Below are positions 38,206 through 50,835 of a stretch of 64,000 nucleotides of DNA, piece after piece (position 1 is the first letter of the stretch; every line of letters starts with the position of its first letter). The stretch is from assembly GCF_022201045.2 (NCBI RefSeq), contig NC_068564.1, positions 3,410,001 to 3,474,000 on the forward strand, in the 5' to 3' direction. The DNA comes from Citrus sinensis (taxonomy: Eukaryota; Streptophyta; Magnoliopsida; Sapindales; Rutaceae). The notes beneath the pieces were generated by a model. That model did not search any database, was not told the origin of the DNA, and saw only the letters and a program-made list of their open reading frames with translations. Both the position numbers and the translations under genes were made by a program.

Positions 38206-38224
38206 TTATATATACTTTTTATGC

Positions 38225-39640
38225 AAATGATATACATGCTTAAAAACGAAAAAGAAGGATACTCATTTTAAAAATAACATGTTGTTAAAAAATCTCATGA
38301 GGTAAGATCGCAATAATGATCATTGTAAGAGTAAAAAAAAAATAATAATAGTGATAATAATTTAAGTATAATATAATATTCATAATTAATGACGTAAATT
38401 TTTTGTTACAGTAATGATAAACTAAGAAAACTAATTTGAAAAGAAAATAGAGAGGTAAAATTTTAATTTGAATTGAAAAAATCTTAATTCTTGATTTATT
38501 TTAGTTCAAAGATAAATAAATATAATTAAGTGAATGATAAAATGGACAAAAAGTTCTTAATGATCAAAAGTTAACTCTAAATAAATTCAAGTTCAAAAAA
38601 TCTCGTGAAGTCAACGGAGCCCAGAAAAGAAAAGGCAAAAGAAAATTCAATATAAATAGATTCAAATTCATGATCAAATCTCCTAAAGGAATAAATAATG
38701 GTTTTAACTAAAAAACAAAAATCAATGCCTTAAGTTTTGTTACTTGTAGAAATCAATTGTATAATCAAATTTTTTTAAAGAATATCTTAGTAATCTAAAA
38801 GGGTACAAAAATAGCGCTAAACACAAACATATACATTTTTATTATATTCAACTATAAATCTCATGAGGCATGATAGTAATAATAATAATTGTAGTAACAT
38901 TATAAATAAATAATAGTAGTAGAAGAAATACAAATAAAATAATAATACTACTTATAATAACGTAAATTTTTTGTTGAAGTCATGAGAAACTAAAGAAACT
39001 ATTTTGAAAAGAAAATAGAGCGGTAAAAATTTTATATGAATTAATTTTTTATGAATTTTTTAAAATATAAATGATTAGAATTAATTGAAATGATAAAATG
39101 AGCTATCCTAAATAAATAAATAAGTTTCAGCACAAATAGATTAAATAAACTTCAATTTTGTAAGTTAAAATAAATATATATAATTAATTGAACGTTAAAA
39201 TGGGCAAAACGTTTACAAAAATCAGAAGTTAAGTATAAATAAATTTAAGTTTAAGAAATCTCATGAAGTCAATTGATTGCAAAATGAAAAAAAAAAGAAG
39301 AAGAAGATAATTCAATACAAATAGATTAAGAAATTTTTAATTTTTGTAAGTTTAAATATTTTTATAACTTATGTTGTCGCAACTTCTAAAATAACTTTTT
39401 TGAGAAGCATAGCAAGCGCATGCACTCTTACATGTTATTTTTTATTTACTGTCAAAGTTTCCAAAAATTAAAGAAATTATTTTAAAAAGTAAAGAGAAAG
39501 AAGAAAATAAATCCATTAATTCATTTTAATGATTACTAAAAATAATCAATTAAAATAATTAAATGAGACTAAATATGTATAAAAACTAAAAGCTCAATTA
39601 TATATACAATCAAGTTCAATGGATCTCATGAAATAATGAA
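38225..39640. repeat. Diverged long direct repeat, two to three copies of ~550-650 bp
   Basis: Landmarks recur in the same order: AATCTCATGAGG (38290, 38859), then AATTTTTTGTT with GAAACTAAAGAAACTATTTT-like text (~38398, ~38967, weaker ~39450), then AATAGAG(A/C)GGTAAAA, then AAATCTC(G/A)TGAAGTCAA (~38595, ~39253, weaker ~39618). Copies differ by many indels. No coding potential or terminal motif is visible. Confidence 0.6.
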
Positions 39641-39804
39641 AAAAAAAAGGGGACTTAGATTATGGACCCAAAATATTAGAAAAGATTAAGGGGTTGTAAT
39701 AAAGATTTTTACAATATTATATGGTAAGTTAATATTTACTAAAATACTAAGGGGTCCAAAATAACTCACCTTGTTAATGTTATTGTTTTTCGTAACAAGT
39801 AAAT

Positions 39805-41925
39805 TTGGTATTTAACTCAAATAATTGGAATCTTATCAAGTTGATTGGAATACTAAACGCAAAACTAGTGGAATAATAGCTGAAATATATAAATACATAT
39901 ATGAGAAAGTATAACCTAAATTAAGAACTTACCTAACTAAAAATAAAAATACAAAAAAAAAATTTGGTAACTAACCCAAATAAGTGGAATCTCACTAAGT
40001 TAATGGGAATATTCAACACAAAACAAGAAGAATAATTAGCTGAAATGTAGGAACCAATAAGAGAGAAAGTGTAACGAAAATTAAGAATTTATTCAATAGG
40101 AAATGAAAATTACTTGGAATCTAACTTAAAATATTAGTGCTTAACGAATTTAGGATGAACATCAAATACAAAACTAGTGACTAATAAGTTGAAACATGTA
40201 AACCTATAAATAAAAAAACTTAAACAAAATTAGAAATTAATTTAACAAAAAAAAGTACTTTTTGGTGTTTAACCCAAATAACTGAAATATTACGAAGTTA
40301 ATTAGAATATTGAACGCAAAACTAATGGAATAATAGTTGAAACATATAAACACATATGTGAGAAAGAATAACATGAATTAGAGACTTACCTAACCAAAAA
40401 CAAAATTATTAATAATAAATTTGGTAACTAACCCAAATAATTGAAATCTCACTAAATTAATGGAAATAATCAACACAAAACTAGAGGAATTGTTGGTTGA
40501 AACACATGAACCAATAAGAGAGAGAAAATATAATGAAAATTAGGAACTCATCCAACGGTTAATAAGAGTACTTGAAATATAACTTAAAATATTAGTTTTA
40601 ACGAATTCAGTAAGAATGGTAAACACAAAACTAGTGACTAATAAGTTGAAATATGAGAACCTATAAATGAAAAGACTTAACCAAAATTAGAAACTAATTT
40701 AACCAAAAAAGTAATTTTAGTATTTAACCCAAATAACTGAAATCTTACGAAGTTAATTAGAATATTGAATGCAAAACTTATGGAATAATAGCTGAAGCAT
40801 GCAAACACAAATGAGAGAAAGTATAACCCAAACTAGGGACTTGCCTAACCAACAATAAAATTACAAAAAAATGAATTTGTACCTAACTTAAATAAGTGAA
40901 ATCTTACCAAGTTAATGGGAATACTCAACACAAGACTAGAGGAATAATTAACTGAAACACATGAACCAATTAGAGAGAAATCATAATGAAAATTAGAAAT
41001 TCATTCAATAGAAAAATGAAAGTTACATGGAATTTAACCCAAAATATTGATATTTGACGAATTTTGTAGAAATATCAAATAAAAAATTAGCAGACTAATA
41101 AGTTGAAACATGTGAATATATAAATGAAAAATCTTAACCAAAATCATGAACTAATTTAATAAAAAAAGTTATTTTGGTATTTAACCCAAATAAATGAAAT
41201 CTTACTAAGTTAATTAGAATATTGAATGCAAAACTAGTGGAATAATAATTGAAATATATAAACCCACAAGAGAGAAAATATAACTAAAATTAGGGACTTA
41301 TTTAACCACAAATAAAATCATGAAAAGTAAAGTTGGTACTTAACCCAAATAATTGGAATCTGTCCAAGTTAATGGGAATATTTAACATAAAACTAGAGGA
41401 ATAATTAAATGAAATATTTGAACCAATAAGAGAGAAAATGTAACGAAAATTAGGAACTTATCCAATGAGAAATAAAAGTTACTTGGAATCTAAACTAAAA
41501 TATTGGTATTGAACGAACTTAGTAGGAATATCAAACACAAACCTAGTGGACTAATAATTCGAGATATGTGAACCTAAATATGAAAAAATTTAACCAAAAT
41601 CAGGAACTAATCTAATAAAAAAAAAGTAGTTTTGGTATTTAACCAAAATAATTGAATACTTACCAAGTGAATTGAAATATTAAATGCAAAATTTGTGGAA
41701 TAATAGTTGAAACATATAAATCAAAAAGGGAGAAAATGTAATCAAATTTAGGAACTCATTCAATGAGAGATGAATTTACTTGGAATCTAACCTAAAATAT
41801 TCATATTTAACAAATTTAATAGGAATATTATACATAAAACTAGTGGATTGAGAAGTGAAAACAAATAAACCAATTATTGAGAAAGTTTAACAAAAATTAG
41901 GAGACATGTGAAATTAATTTGAAAT
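39805..41925. repeat. Satellite-like array with trimeric higher-order structure
   Basis: About 14 monomers of ~150 bp follow head to tail. All share a frame of ACCCAAATAATTGGAATCTT, AAGTTAATGGGAATAT, CACAAAACTAGTGGAATAAT, GAGAGAAA and AAAATTAGGAACT. Three types alternate: A (TTTGGTATTTAACCC start, GCAAAACTAGTGG), B (CTAACCC start, AATGGGAATA, AACCAATAAGAGAG) and C (TTACTTGGAATCTAACC start, GTGACTAATAAGTTG). A starts near 39805, 40260, 40714, 41172 and 41630, so the trimer repeats every ~455 bp for four rounds and then decays. Monomers of one type resemble each other more than their neighbours do. Confidence 0.8.
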
Positions 41926-42111
41926 GTCTATCAATATATTGATGGTTAACCAAAATAATTGAAATATAATATTTTACTCTTTTTTAACTTTCTTTTAAAT
42001 TAAAAATATTTTTCTCACTCAAATATTGTTAATGTTAATTTTTTATAAATTTCCTTTTTTTAGTTTATTTTATTTTTTTACATTAAAAATAATTTTTTAA
42101 AAATTATTAGA

Positions 42112-42140
42112 TGAACAACCGGTAAAATACCGGTTGTTCA
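42112..42140. repeat. Perfect 13-bp stem hairpin followed by a T-run
   Basis: TGAACAACCGGTA, loop AAA, TACCGGTTGTTCA, then AG and eleven T. It lies just past the satellite array and ~560 bp before the enolase ATG. No Helitron CTRR end follows it. Confidence 0.9.
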
Positions 42141-42189
42141 AGTTTTTTTTTTTACTGTTGAAGCAGCTGCATTGCATACAGCGCCGTAC

Positions 42190-42695
42190 TATACGATGAC
42201 TCTGCAATGTGATACCATACAAAGAAGAGACTTGGGTGAGTAAAATTGAGGCTATTGACGGGCCGGGTGAGATCGGGGGTGTATAAACGAATCGGGCTTA
42301 ATGAGTGTTCAAATAATAGCACTAAGCCCAAACCACAAAGAAGCCCAACTTAATCACTTAAGTGTTGAAATTGGTAATTAACACGTCTCACCCTCAAGGT
42401 TTTGAAAAAAAGCAAGCAAAGGGAGAGATTGCTTTTATTAACACGCATATCCCTTCAGTTCTAACTTCTACACTTTCGCTCCACTAGCGGCCCGCTATGT
42501 GCGTACAAGGTAAAGCCAATCACGAGCATCCACGTGACCCTCCCAATGCCAAAATGAACGGCAGAGATTCAATCACTCGGCGACGGACGCTTGCATGCTA
42601 TTGCCACTAGACCTCGTTAAATGTACAACTCTCCAAACAAAGACGAGCCAGTTCGCTAGTAATCCTCGTTGAAGCAGCGAAGAAATAGAAAACAA
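42190..42695 (+). promoter_or_regulatory. Enolase promoter and leader with G-box
   Basis: CACGTG lies at 42531-42536 (in CCACGTGACC) with a CCAAT at 42517-42521, ~160-180 bp before the ATG. The leader 42540-42695 is GC-richer than the flanks. G-boxes bind bZIP and bHLH factors (light, ABA). Use here is inference. Confidence 0.5.
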
Positions 42696-45600
42696 ATGGC
42701 GACGATCAACGCCGTCAAAGCTCGTCAGATCTTCGACAGTCGCGGAAATCCCACCGTTGAAGTAAGTGTTATTCCTTTTTTCGCCAATGTGATCGTTTAT
42801 CTATCATAAAATAAGAGAAAAAAACAAGTACTCTTTTATTCTTTGATAACGATGATAATAATATATATGTACGAGGCAATTTTTTAAACAGGTTGATGTG
42901 AGTCTCTCTGATGGAACCTTGGCCAGGGCTGCCGTCCCAAGTGGTGCTTCAACTGGTATTTAAATAAATAATGATGACGGTTTTGATTGTTCTGTTGTGT
43001 TAGTATTGGACAATGAACATGGATGAATCAGTGACTGATTCAGTCACTCATACGATGGTCTTTCTTTTTCAGTTTTAGATTTAATAAATTATTGAGTAGA
43101 ATGCCATAACTATAGAGGAAAGGAGTAATAGGTAATTTTGTAAGTTACAATATTGATCATCCAACAGATGAGTGCCACGACTTGAGATGAAAATATTGAA
43201 ATATTACTTGGGAAGTCTACTGTTGTTTTACAGATAAATTTATAACTTGCTGTTTTCTTGTTTACGCTTGTCTGATTTAATCATAAAAGGTATCTACGAA
43301 GCATTAGAGTTGAGAGATGGGGGGTGGGATTACCATGGAAGGGGTGTTCTCAAGGTATTTGATTTATGCTTAAAAAAAAAAAAAAAAAAACTCTCGGTCT
43401 TAAGCTCTGTGCAGCCTAAGTAGATTATTTATGTTTGTTTTTTGCAGGCTGTGCAGAATGTGAACTCAATCATTGGTCCTGCCTTGGTCGGCAAGGTATT
43501 TTATGAAACTTCTACATTTGATATATTCTTTAAAGAATTCATAGTTAGATTGTAGCTAGCGATGCTTATGTTAGTATGTTGCTGTTGTTGTTGCATATAC
43601 AGGACCCAACACAGCAGACTCAGATTGACAATTTCATGGTGCAACAGCTTGACGGTACAGTTAATGAATGGGGCTGGTGCAAACAGAAAGTATGTCATTC
43701 TTTCAATATTATTCTCCTGATTATGGCTTTCCGTGATGTTTCAATTTTTTAAGGATTAATGACATGTTGTTCTTCTTTTGATTTATTCAGCTTGGAGCTA
43801 ATGCTATATTGGCAGTGTCACTTGCTGTTTGCAAAGCAGGTGCTATGGTGAAGAAGATCCCTCTTTACCAGGTATGCAAGCGGTTGGCTGATTTGTCAGA
43901 TTTTATAGACATCCATTAAGCTTCTATCTCTTTACTTGCAGCACATTGCCAATCTTGCTGGAAACAAGACTCTGGTCTTGCCTGTTCCTGCTTTTAATGT
44001 CATCAATGGAGGTTCACATGCAGGCAATAAGCTGGCAATGCAGGTAATGTTGCTCTAAGAACTTCTGTCACTATGTCAAAATCCCTTTTATAATTGAAGT
44101 TTTTACAATTTCCTTTTTTCCCTCGTCTTTAGGAGTTTATGATTCTCCCTATTGGGGCATCTACTTTCAAGGAAGCAATGAAGATGGGTGTTGAAGTGTA
44201 CCATCATCTGAAGGTGTTTGTTCCGCTCTTTTCGCTTCTTCACTTTTGTGCTACTGTTTGAGGTGCATTATCTTCACGCATATCATGTGAAAGTTGCTAC
44301 TTGTATGTTCTTGCAGGCTGTGATCAAGAAGAAGTACGGACAAGATGCCACAAATGTTGGTGATGAAGGGGGCTTTGCTCCGAACATACAGGTTTATAAT
44401 TGGTCGTTTTATTTATTTATTTTTTCTTTTTTTTGGTTTAACCAGTAGTTACAATTACTTTCTAAGTAATTGTTTGTGATAAGTATGGAATTTCCTTTTA
44501 ATATTATATGTGCGTTGACACTGGACTGAAGACTTACTATGTCTAATTTTCAGGAAAGCTATGAGGGCTTTGAACTGCTGAAGACTGCCATAGCAAAAGG
44601 TGGATACATTGGGAAGGTTAGTGTGATTTCCTCGTTATACCTCTCATATACAGAATCAAATCTTGCATTGCTTGACCTGTTCTATACATGGTGCTAGCTT
44701 GCTATCTGATTCTTGTCGTTGTTTGCAGATTGTGATTGGGATGGATGTTGCTGCTTCAGAATTTTATGACAGCAAGGATAAGACCTATGACTTGAACTTC
44801 AAGGAAGAGGTATTGATCTTACTTTTGTCAATGGTTTATATCCATTTTTTATTGCACGATGATATGCAAATTTTGACATTACTTCTGATTTTTTTTAGTG
44901 CATGCTGAAATATATGATTTTCTTATAATAGCTGAGAAAATGACTATTTCTTCATGCAGAACAATGATGGATCACAAAAAGTATCAGGAGACGGTTTGAA
45001 GAATGTGTACAGGTCATTCATATCTGACCATCCAATTGTGTCCATTGAAGATCCATTTGATCAGGATGACTGGGAGCACCATGCAGAGCTGACAGGTAAA
45101 ATTGGAAGGCATGTGCAGATAGTTGGTGATGACCTCCTTGTCACAAATCCGAAGGTGATGACCTCTTTACTGTGGAACAAATATCTAATTAGCTGTCTTG
45201 CGAGATCTAACATAAAATATTATGGTTGCTGCAGCGTGTGGAGAAGGCTATTAAGGAGAAGACTTGTAATGCTCTTTTATTGAAGGTAGTACCAGCAGCC
45301 TTTGCCATCCTCAAGTGGATCTAGAATTTCTTTCTACATGATGTTTTGAGGTTTATTTATCTGTAGCTTTTGGATCACTGCAATTGACTTCCTATTTCTC
45401 ACTGGGAAGGTAAACCAAATTGGTTCTGTAACTGAAAGTATTGAAGCTGTGAAAATGTCCAAACGTGCTGGTTGGGGTGTTATGGCAAGCCATAGAAGGT
45501 ATGGCATGGTTTTGTTTTCTGGCACAAAAATTAATGGGATATACCATTTCATTATTTATGTGATTCTCTTGTTCAATGCAGTGGTGAAACTGAGGATACC

Positions 45601-46323
45601 TTCATAGCAGACCTTTCTGTTGGGTTGGCAACCGTAAGTGTTCTTTCCAAGTCAAGGGTGTGTTTCTTTGTTTTATCATTGAATTTATTTGGTTGGTTCA
45701 GAAACTCCACTTTCAAGATTGGTTTTTCAAGGGTGGACATGTGGGTTACTCTAATATGTTGTGTTCATGCTCAAAATTATATTTATATTTTGCGAAAAGT
45801 TTTTTTTATTATTATTATAAATACATTGGATTAATTAAAAATGAGTCTTAGGACATAACGTACCCTGAAGTAAGCTAATAGATATAGAGTGTGAAAAGCC
45901 TTTACTCTTCACATAAACTACCTTTTGAAGTGGCTTCAAGGTTTTTAGTTTTTCTGTAGGCATTTTAAAGTTTTCTGTTGCCCGAGCTAATTTGTCCCAA
46001 TATTTGCTAATGTTTGAAACAGGGCCAAATTAAGACGGGAGCTCCTTGCAGATCAGAACGCCTTGCTAAGTACAATCAGGTATAAGCAATGTCTTGCTCT
46101 TTGCTCGAGAAGATATTTTTAGAGCTCCATCTCTTCATCTCCATCTTTGCACTTAAAACCATAGTAATCTGGTCTTGCATTCTATCTATGGGAGCTCAAT
46201 ATCCAGGAGTCATATACTCAACTATCATTTTCTGAATTGCAGCTCCTCAGGATAGAGGAAGAGCTTGGACCTGCAGCCATTTATGCTGGGACAAAGTTCA
46301 GGGCACCAGTGGAGCCATACTAA
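42696..46323 (+). CDS. ENO2: Enolase (2-phosphoglycerate dehydratase), cytosolic type
   Basis: Seventeen exons: 42696-42761, 42892-42955, 43290-43354, 43448-43495, 43603-43689, 43791-43871, 43942-44043, 44133-44213, 44317-44391, 44554-44616, 44729-44809, 44960-45154, 45235-45285, 45410-45498, 45582-45633, 46023-46079 and 46243-46323. They join without a break to 445 aa, normal for plants. There is no transit peptide (starts [20 protein letters not shown]). Catalytic and metal residues are present: loop [29 protein letters not shown], metal ligands in [20 protein letters not shown] and VGDDLLVTN, base Lys in [20 protein letters not shown], and [16 protein letters not shown]. It interconverts 2-phosphoglycerate and phosphoenolpyruvate in glycolysis. 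Met93 (NFMVQQ) corresponds to the internal start of the MBP-1-like repressor in Arabidopsis LOS2/ENO2. The symbol marks the cytosolic LOS2/ENO2 type. Confidence 0.96.
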
Positions 46324-46725
46324 GCCATGACATTTATGTATTTTGAGTGCGAAGCATAAGGTGTTGTTCAAACCAATTGCAATTGGAAGCACTTATTTAG
46401 GGGTAAATGTTGACATCGCATTAAAGTAGGATCCATTATCTGCCTGTGACCAATGGCACTTCGACGTGTTTTTGGAGGTTGGAATGCTTTACTGGGAACA
46501 GTTTTCATAGATGAAATTCTAATATAGACATACACGTTTATAGCAATGCCTCAACCGTAACATTTCGTTGTATGTATCATCATGTTCGTGAGCCAACTTC
46601 AAATGTCGGTCGCATTTTTCTGGTAGATGGAAAATCAGTACCACATGCTTTCATGGATGATTATCTTTGAAGATGATGAACAGATTATGCTGATAAGAAA
46701 TGTTAATATTGGAGCCGGATTTGAT
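46324..46725 (+). other. 3' UTR and downstream sequence of enolase
   Basis: The region between the enolase stop and the MULE duplication looks like a normal 3' UTR. No other feature is seen. Confidence 0.6.
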
Positions 46726-46965
46726 CTGAATTTTAGGGTTATTTTTACTTTCCTCCCTTGAGCTTTGGGTCTTTTGCACTTAAATGGCCAAGATTCATTT
46801 ATTAGTAAAAACCCCCTTACGGAATGCAAACGGTAAATCTCATATGGTTAGTTATGGGCAATTTAGTAATTTAATTTGACAAGCTAACTTTTTCACATTT
46901 TAGTTGACATGAGCCCAGTGAATTGTCAAATCATTGTGAAAAAAATCGTGCCTTGTGATAATTGC

Positions 46966-46973
46966 TATAAATA
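46966..46973 (+). promoter_or_regulatory. TATA box of the MULE transposase gene
   Basis: TATAAATA lies ~200 bases before the ATG at 47168 and ~140 bases inside the left terminal repeat. Confidence 0.55.
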
Positions 46974-47167
46974 AAAAATTGTAAAAAAATCAAAGCTTAA
47001 AAACTTTTTCTCTTTTCTCTGAAACTGCACGTTTCTCTTTCATGAAGCTGAGTTTCATGAAGCTCAGACGACGAAAGCTCTGTTGAGAAGGCAAATTTTT
47101 TTTTAATTTCTAGCAAAGCAGTATCTATTATTTGGGTGAAGTGAAGAAGAAATACTAAATCCGCATC

Positions 47168-50118
47168 ATGTCCCGCTCTGAATTTCACCGATGCTCGAAA
47201 GATTTGAATCGGTATGTTGAAATTAATTATAGGTTAGTTTTGAATCAAGCTTTTTTTTTTTGCTCCATTTAGAGCGTATTGATATTATGGTGAGTTGTTT
47301 GTAAATGTCAAGTTTATGCTTCATTATTTGTTCATTGACACATCTTTGATAATGTTTATGGAACTATGAAACATAAAACCGAGAATAAATTTTCCAACGC
47401 CATTTTGGGTATTTTGCAAGCATATGGTTTTAGCTTATGTTACGGTTGATTATGCATTTGCAAGCATATGGTAATATTCATTATGTAATTTTTAAAGTGA
47501 GTTTTAATAAGCTTGAAATAGATGATGTGCTGCATTTTTGTGCTACTACCAGTCAACTACACTTTGCATTTTCTATTTACTAAATTTTAGCTTTTTCTTT
47601 AACATTAATAGCATTTATTTATGTTGTTTTATTGCATTACAGTGTTGTGCATTATGATGTTGAAGCAGTAGTTGATGGCAAGGTGACTGAGATAACTCCT
47701 GAAAATCAGTTTTCTGTCAACCTCAATGCCGATCCTGAAATTAATTGGAATGAACTAGATGATGTTGAAGAAATTAACAACGAGAATAATATGACGCAAT
47801 TCAGTATTCGGAGTGGTTATTTACTCGAAGATGATATGACAGTACACTTTAGCTCTGAGAATTCTGGGAAAAATGGCAAAGGTTCAACTGACACAATTTA
47901 TACTTCTAAATCAGATGGTGAAGAAAGTGATGAAGAGAATGCAAGATCAGATGGTGAAGAAAGTGACTATGTTCTTGATGATTATCAGTCAGGTGATGAG
48001 ACTGGTGATGAATTTGATTCGTTTGATGAGGAAATTGCTGCTTGTGTGAGATATGACACCAATTCAGGTGGATTTGAGTTCACACAAGATGGAGATAACC
48101 TTGTTCTACGGCCTGGTCAGTTGTTTGTAGATGTTTATGAGTTTAGGAAGGTGTTGAGGGTATATGCCATCAGAAATGGCTTCAGATTGTATAGACTTAA
48201 AAATGAAAAAGCCAGAGTGACAGCTAGATGTGCTAAGTCAGGATGTACATGGAGAATTCATGCTAGTCCAAACTGGAACAGCAACTCATTTCAAATTAAG
48301 ACCCTATGTGATGTTCATACATGTGGTGGGATTGATGATGATAACAGAGAAGCTACTTCAACCTGGATTGCAGCCACTTATCTTCATATCTTCAAGTCAA
48401 CTCCCGAAGTCAGTGTCAAGTTAATAGCAGCTGAGCTTTTGAAAAAGTATGGCATTGAGTGCAGTGTGCATAGGTTATACAGAGCAAAACAAAAAGCACT
48501 TGAGTTACTTGGCCAAGATCACAAGAAAAGTTACAGCAAACTGAGTAGATACCAACAAGCTTTGATAAAGTATAACCCTGGATCCACAGTAGCTATTGAG
48601 AGGGAATTGAATGGAGATACAGCTCACCCAGTATTTAAAAGATTTTTCATGATGCTTGATGCAAGTAGGAGAGGTTTTTTTGAAGGCTGTAGACAGTTTG
48701 TAGGGGTTGATGGCTGCCATCTAAAAGGGCCATATAAAGGAGTTTTATTGACTGCAGTTGGGATTGATGCTAATTATGGTATATATCCACTAGCCTTATG
48801 TGTAGTAGAGAGTGAAAACACTTACTCTTGGGAGTTTTTCATGGAAAAGCTATATGACCAGATTGGTTGTAATGGTGGACAAGGCCTATGTTTCATGAGT
48901 GATCGACAAAAAGGAGTGATCAATGCAATTGATAGAGTGTTTCCTAATGCAATCAAAAGATACTGTTGTAGGCATATTTATGCCAATTTCAAGCAAAAGT
49001 TTCCTGGCACTTTGTTGAAAAAGGTCTTTTGGAAGGCATGTAGAAGTCCAAACTACTCAGAATTCAGTGAAAGCATTGAGGAATTGAAGAAAATCAGCGA
49101 TGCAGCTCACCGGTGGCTCATGAACATTCCAACTGTATATTGGGCTAAACACACTTTTCCTAACCACACCAAGTGCAATCATGTGACCAATAACATGACT
49201 GAATCATTCAATAACTGGATTAACAGTTTTAGAGGCATGCCTATTGTTAGGATGCTCGAAGAGATAAGGAGAAAGATTATGAAACTCATTCATAAAAGGA
49301 ATGAGGATGCAAAGAAATGGAATGGACATCTACCACCTCTTGTTAGGAGAAAGATTGTGGAAGCAAGAGCTGCAGCGAGAGGTTTAACAGTGATATTTGG
49401 TCATGAAAACACCTTCGAAGTGATGGAAGATCTCTGTAAAGTATTCGTAGTAGATTTAGGTAAAAAAACTTGTAATTGTGGGGAATGGCAGATATCCGGC
49501 TTACCTTGTAAGCATAGTATTTGTTCCATTGATGCAAAAAGGCTCAACATTGAAGATTATATCCATAATTATCTGAAATGTCCAGCTTTTATCAACACCT
49601 ACAAGTATCAATACTTTCCTTTACCTGATGAGAAGATGTGGCCACTGGTTCTACATGATAATTTGCAGCCACCTATAATTATCAAGTCTGTTGGCCGGCC
49701 ACAGATCAAGAGGAGGAAAGAAGCTAATGAACCAGCTACATTCAAGAGGAGTTCAAGTGTCAAATGTTCTAAGTGTGAGCATTGGGGTCATAACAAGAGA
49801 ACCTGCAAAAGAACAAAAGTATCTAGCAAACAGGTTAATTATCATCTCTCTTTCATTTAGTAGTTAAATTTAATTAATTTAATTGCTTATGATGTAATGG
49901 GTGTGGCATAGGTTGTGAATGGTGAAGGCACTTCTAATTCTAATCAGCCTATAACTCAAAGGGTTGCTTGCAGTGCACTATCTCAGCATACTGTCCATGA
50001 CAATGGTGAGTTTTATTCACGATTCTTTAAATAATTTTAGTAATCATCATCTATTTTTTTTAATTTTCATATGTAAGTGTTTGTTTTATTCATGCCAGGA
50101 CATGTTACTCAAGAATGA
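47168..50118 (+). CDS. MULE (MuDR-like) transposase
   Basis: Exons 47168-47211, 47643-49833, 49912-50005 and 50099-50118 give 782 aa. The long open frame from 47632 lacks an ATG near its start and opens at an acceptor (ATTACAG). A short upstream exon starting MSRSEFHRCSKDLN joins it in phase. Order: acidic region with repeated SDGEES (~95-140); MuDR N-terminal DNA-binding domain around VYEFRKVLRVYAIRNGF; MULE catalytic domain with Asp371 (GVDGCHLKGPY), Asp435 (MSDRQKGV) and Glu535 (NNMTESFNNW) as the DDE triad; SWIM zinc finger CNCGEW..GLPCKH (~625-645); and zinc knuckle CSKCEHWGHNKRTC (~723). No internal stop or frameshift is seen. The short terminal exons are less certain than the main one. 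The protein should bind and cut the terminal repeats. Confidence 0.92.
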
Positions 50119-50835
50119 AACCATTAAAGTGATAGCATCCAGCATGAGAAGCAGATCAAGACTATTCCCACTAACTAATTTTTTGAAGGGATCAAATGAT
50201 ACAACATCTTGTCATGGGCAGAAGAATGGAGCTGGTGTATCATCTTTTACTCAGACTGACTATAGGTTTGAGCCTTTTGTTATTTTGTTTTTTGTACATG
50301 ATATTATTGTGATGCCAAAGACAAGTAATATGATAAGCTTGCTTGGTTAATACCTGCAAATTATACATGAGTTTACCAGAAACTATTTATATTCAACTGC
50401 TTCATGCTTTGTGACAGCTACTTGAATGTAACTATGTATGATACTGCTTAAGAATTTTAATGCTGGAATGCAATTAATGGATTCTCTTCTCACTCGTTCT
50501 GGATTGGTTTGCTTGTTGCTGTTAAAGTTTAACTCACAAGTTAATTTTGCTACTGTTAATAGATATTATTATAACTAAAGTATTGTAATCCCTTTAATTT
50601 TTAGCTATATGTGCAGAATGCTTATGTTAAGTTATTACATAGGAAATGCAGTATTGAAGACTAGGCCATATGCTCAAATCAAACAGGATACTTCACATTA
50701 TATACACTTAGTTAGCAAAGATAAGCATTCTGAAAATAGAGCATTACAAGTTCATTAAATTTTCATCTTATCATTACTCATTCCAGTAGTTAGAGTACAA
50801 CTTATTACAAAATTCATGCTAGTAATTTAGGTTAA
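50119..50835. other. Convergent 3' region between the two MULE genes
   Basis: No frame of note lies between the two stop codons. The region should carry both 3' UTRs and could form overlapping antisense transcripts. Confidence 0.5.

Noticed and set aside
42112-42150. Helitron 3' end (hairpin)
   Set aside because: No CTRR follows the hairpin and there is no TC start or A/T insertion site.
47632-47642. Start of the MULE transposase at the beginning of the long open frame
   Set aside because: The first codon is TTG and the stretch ends in a splice acceptor (ATTACAG). A short upstream ATG exon at 47168 joins in phase.
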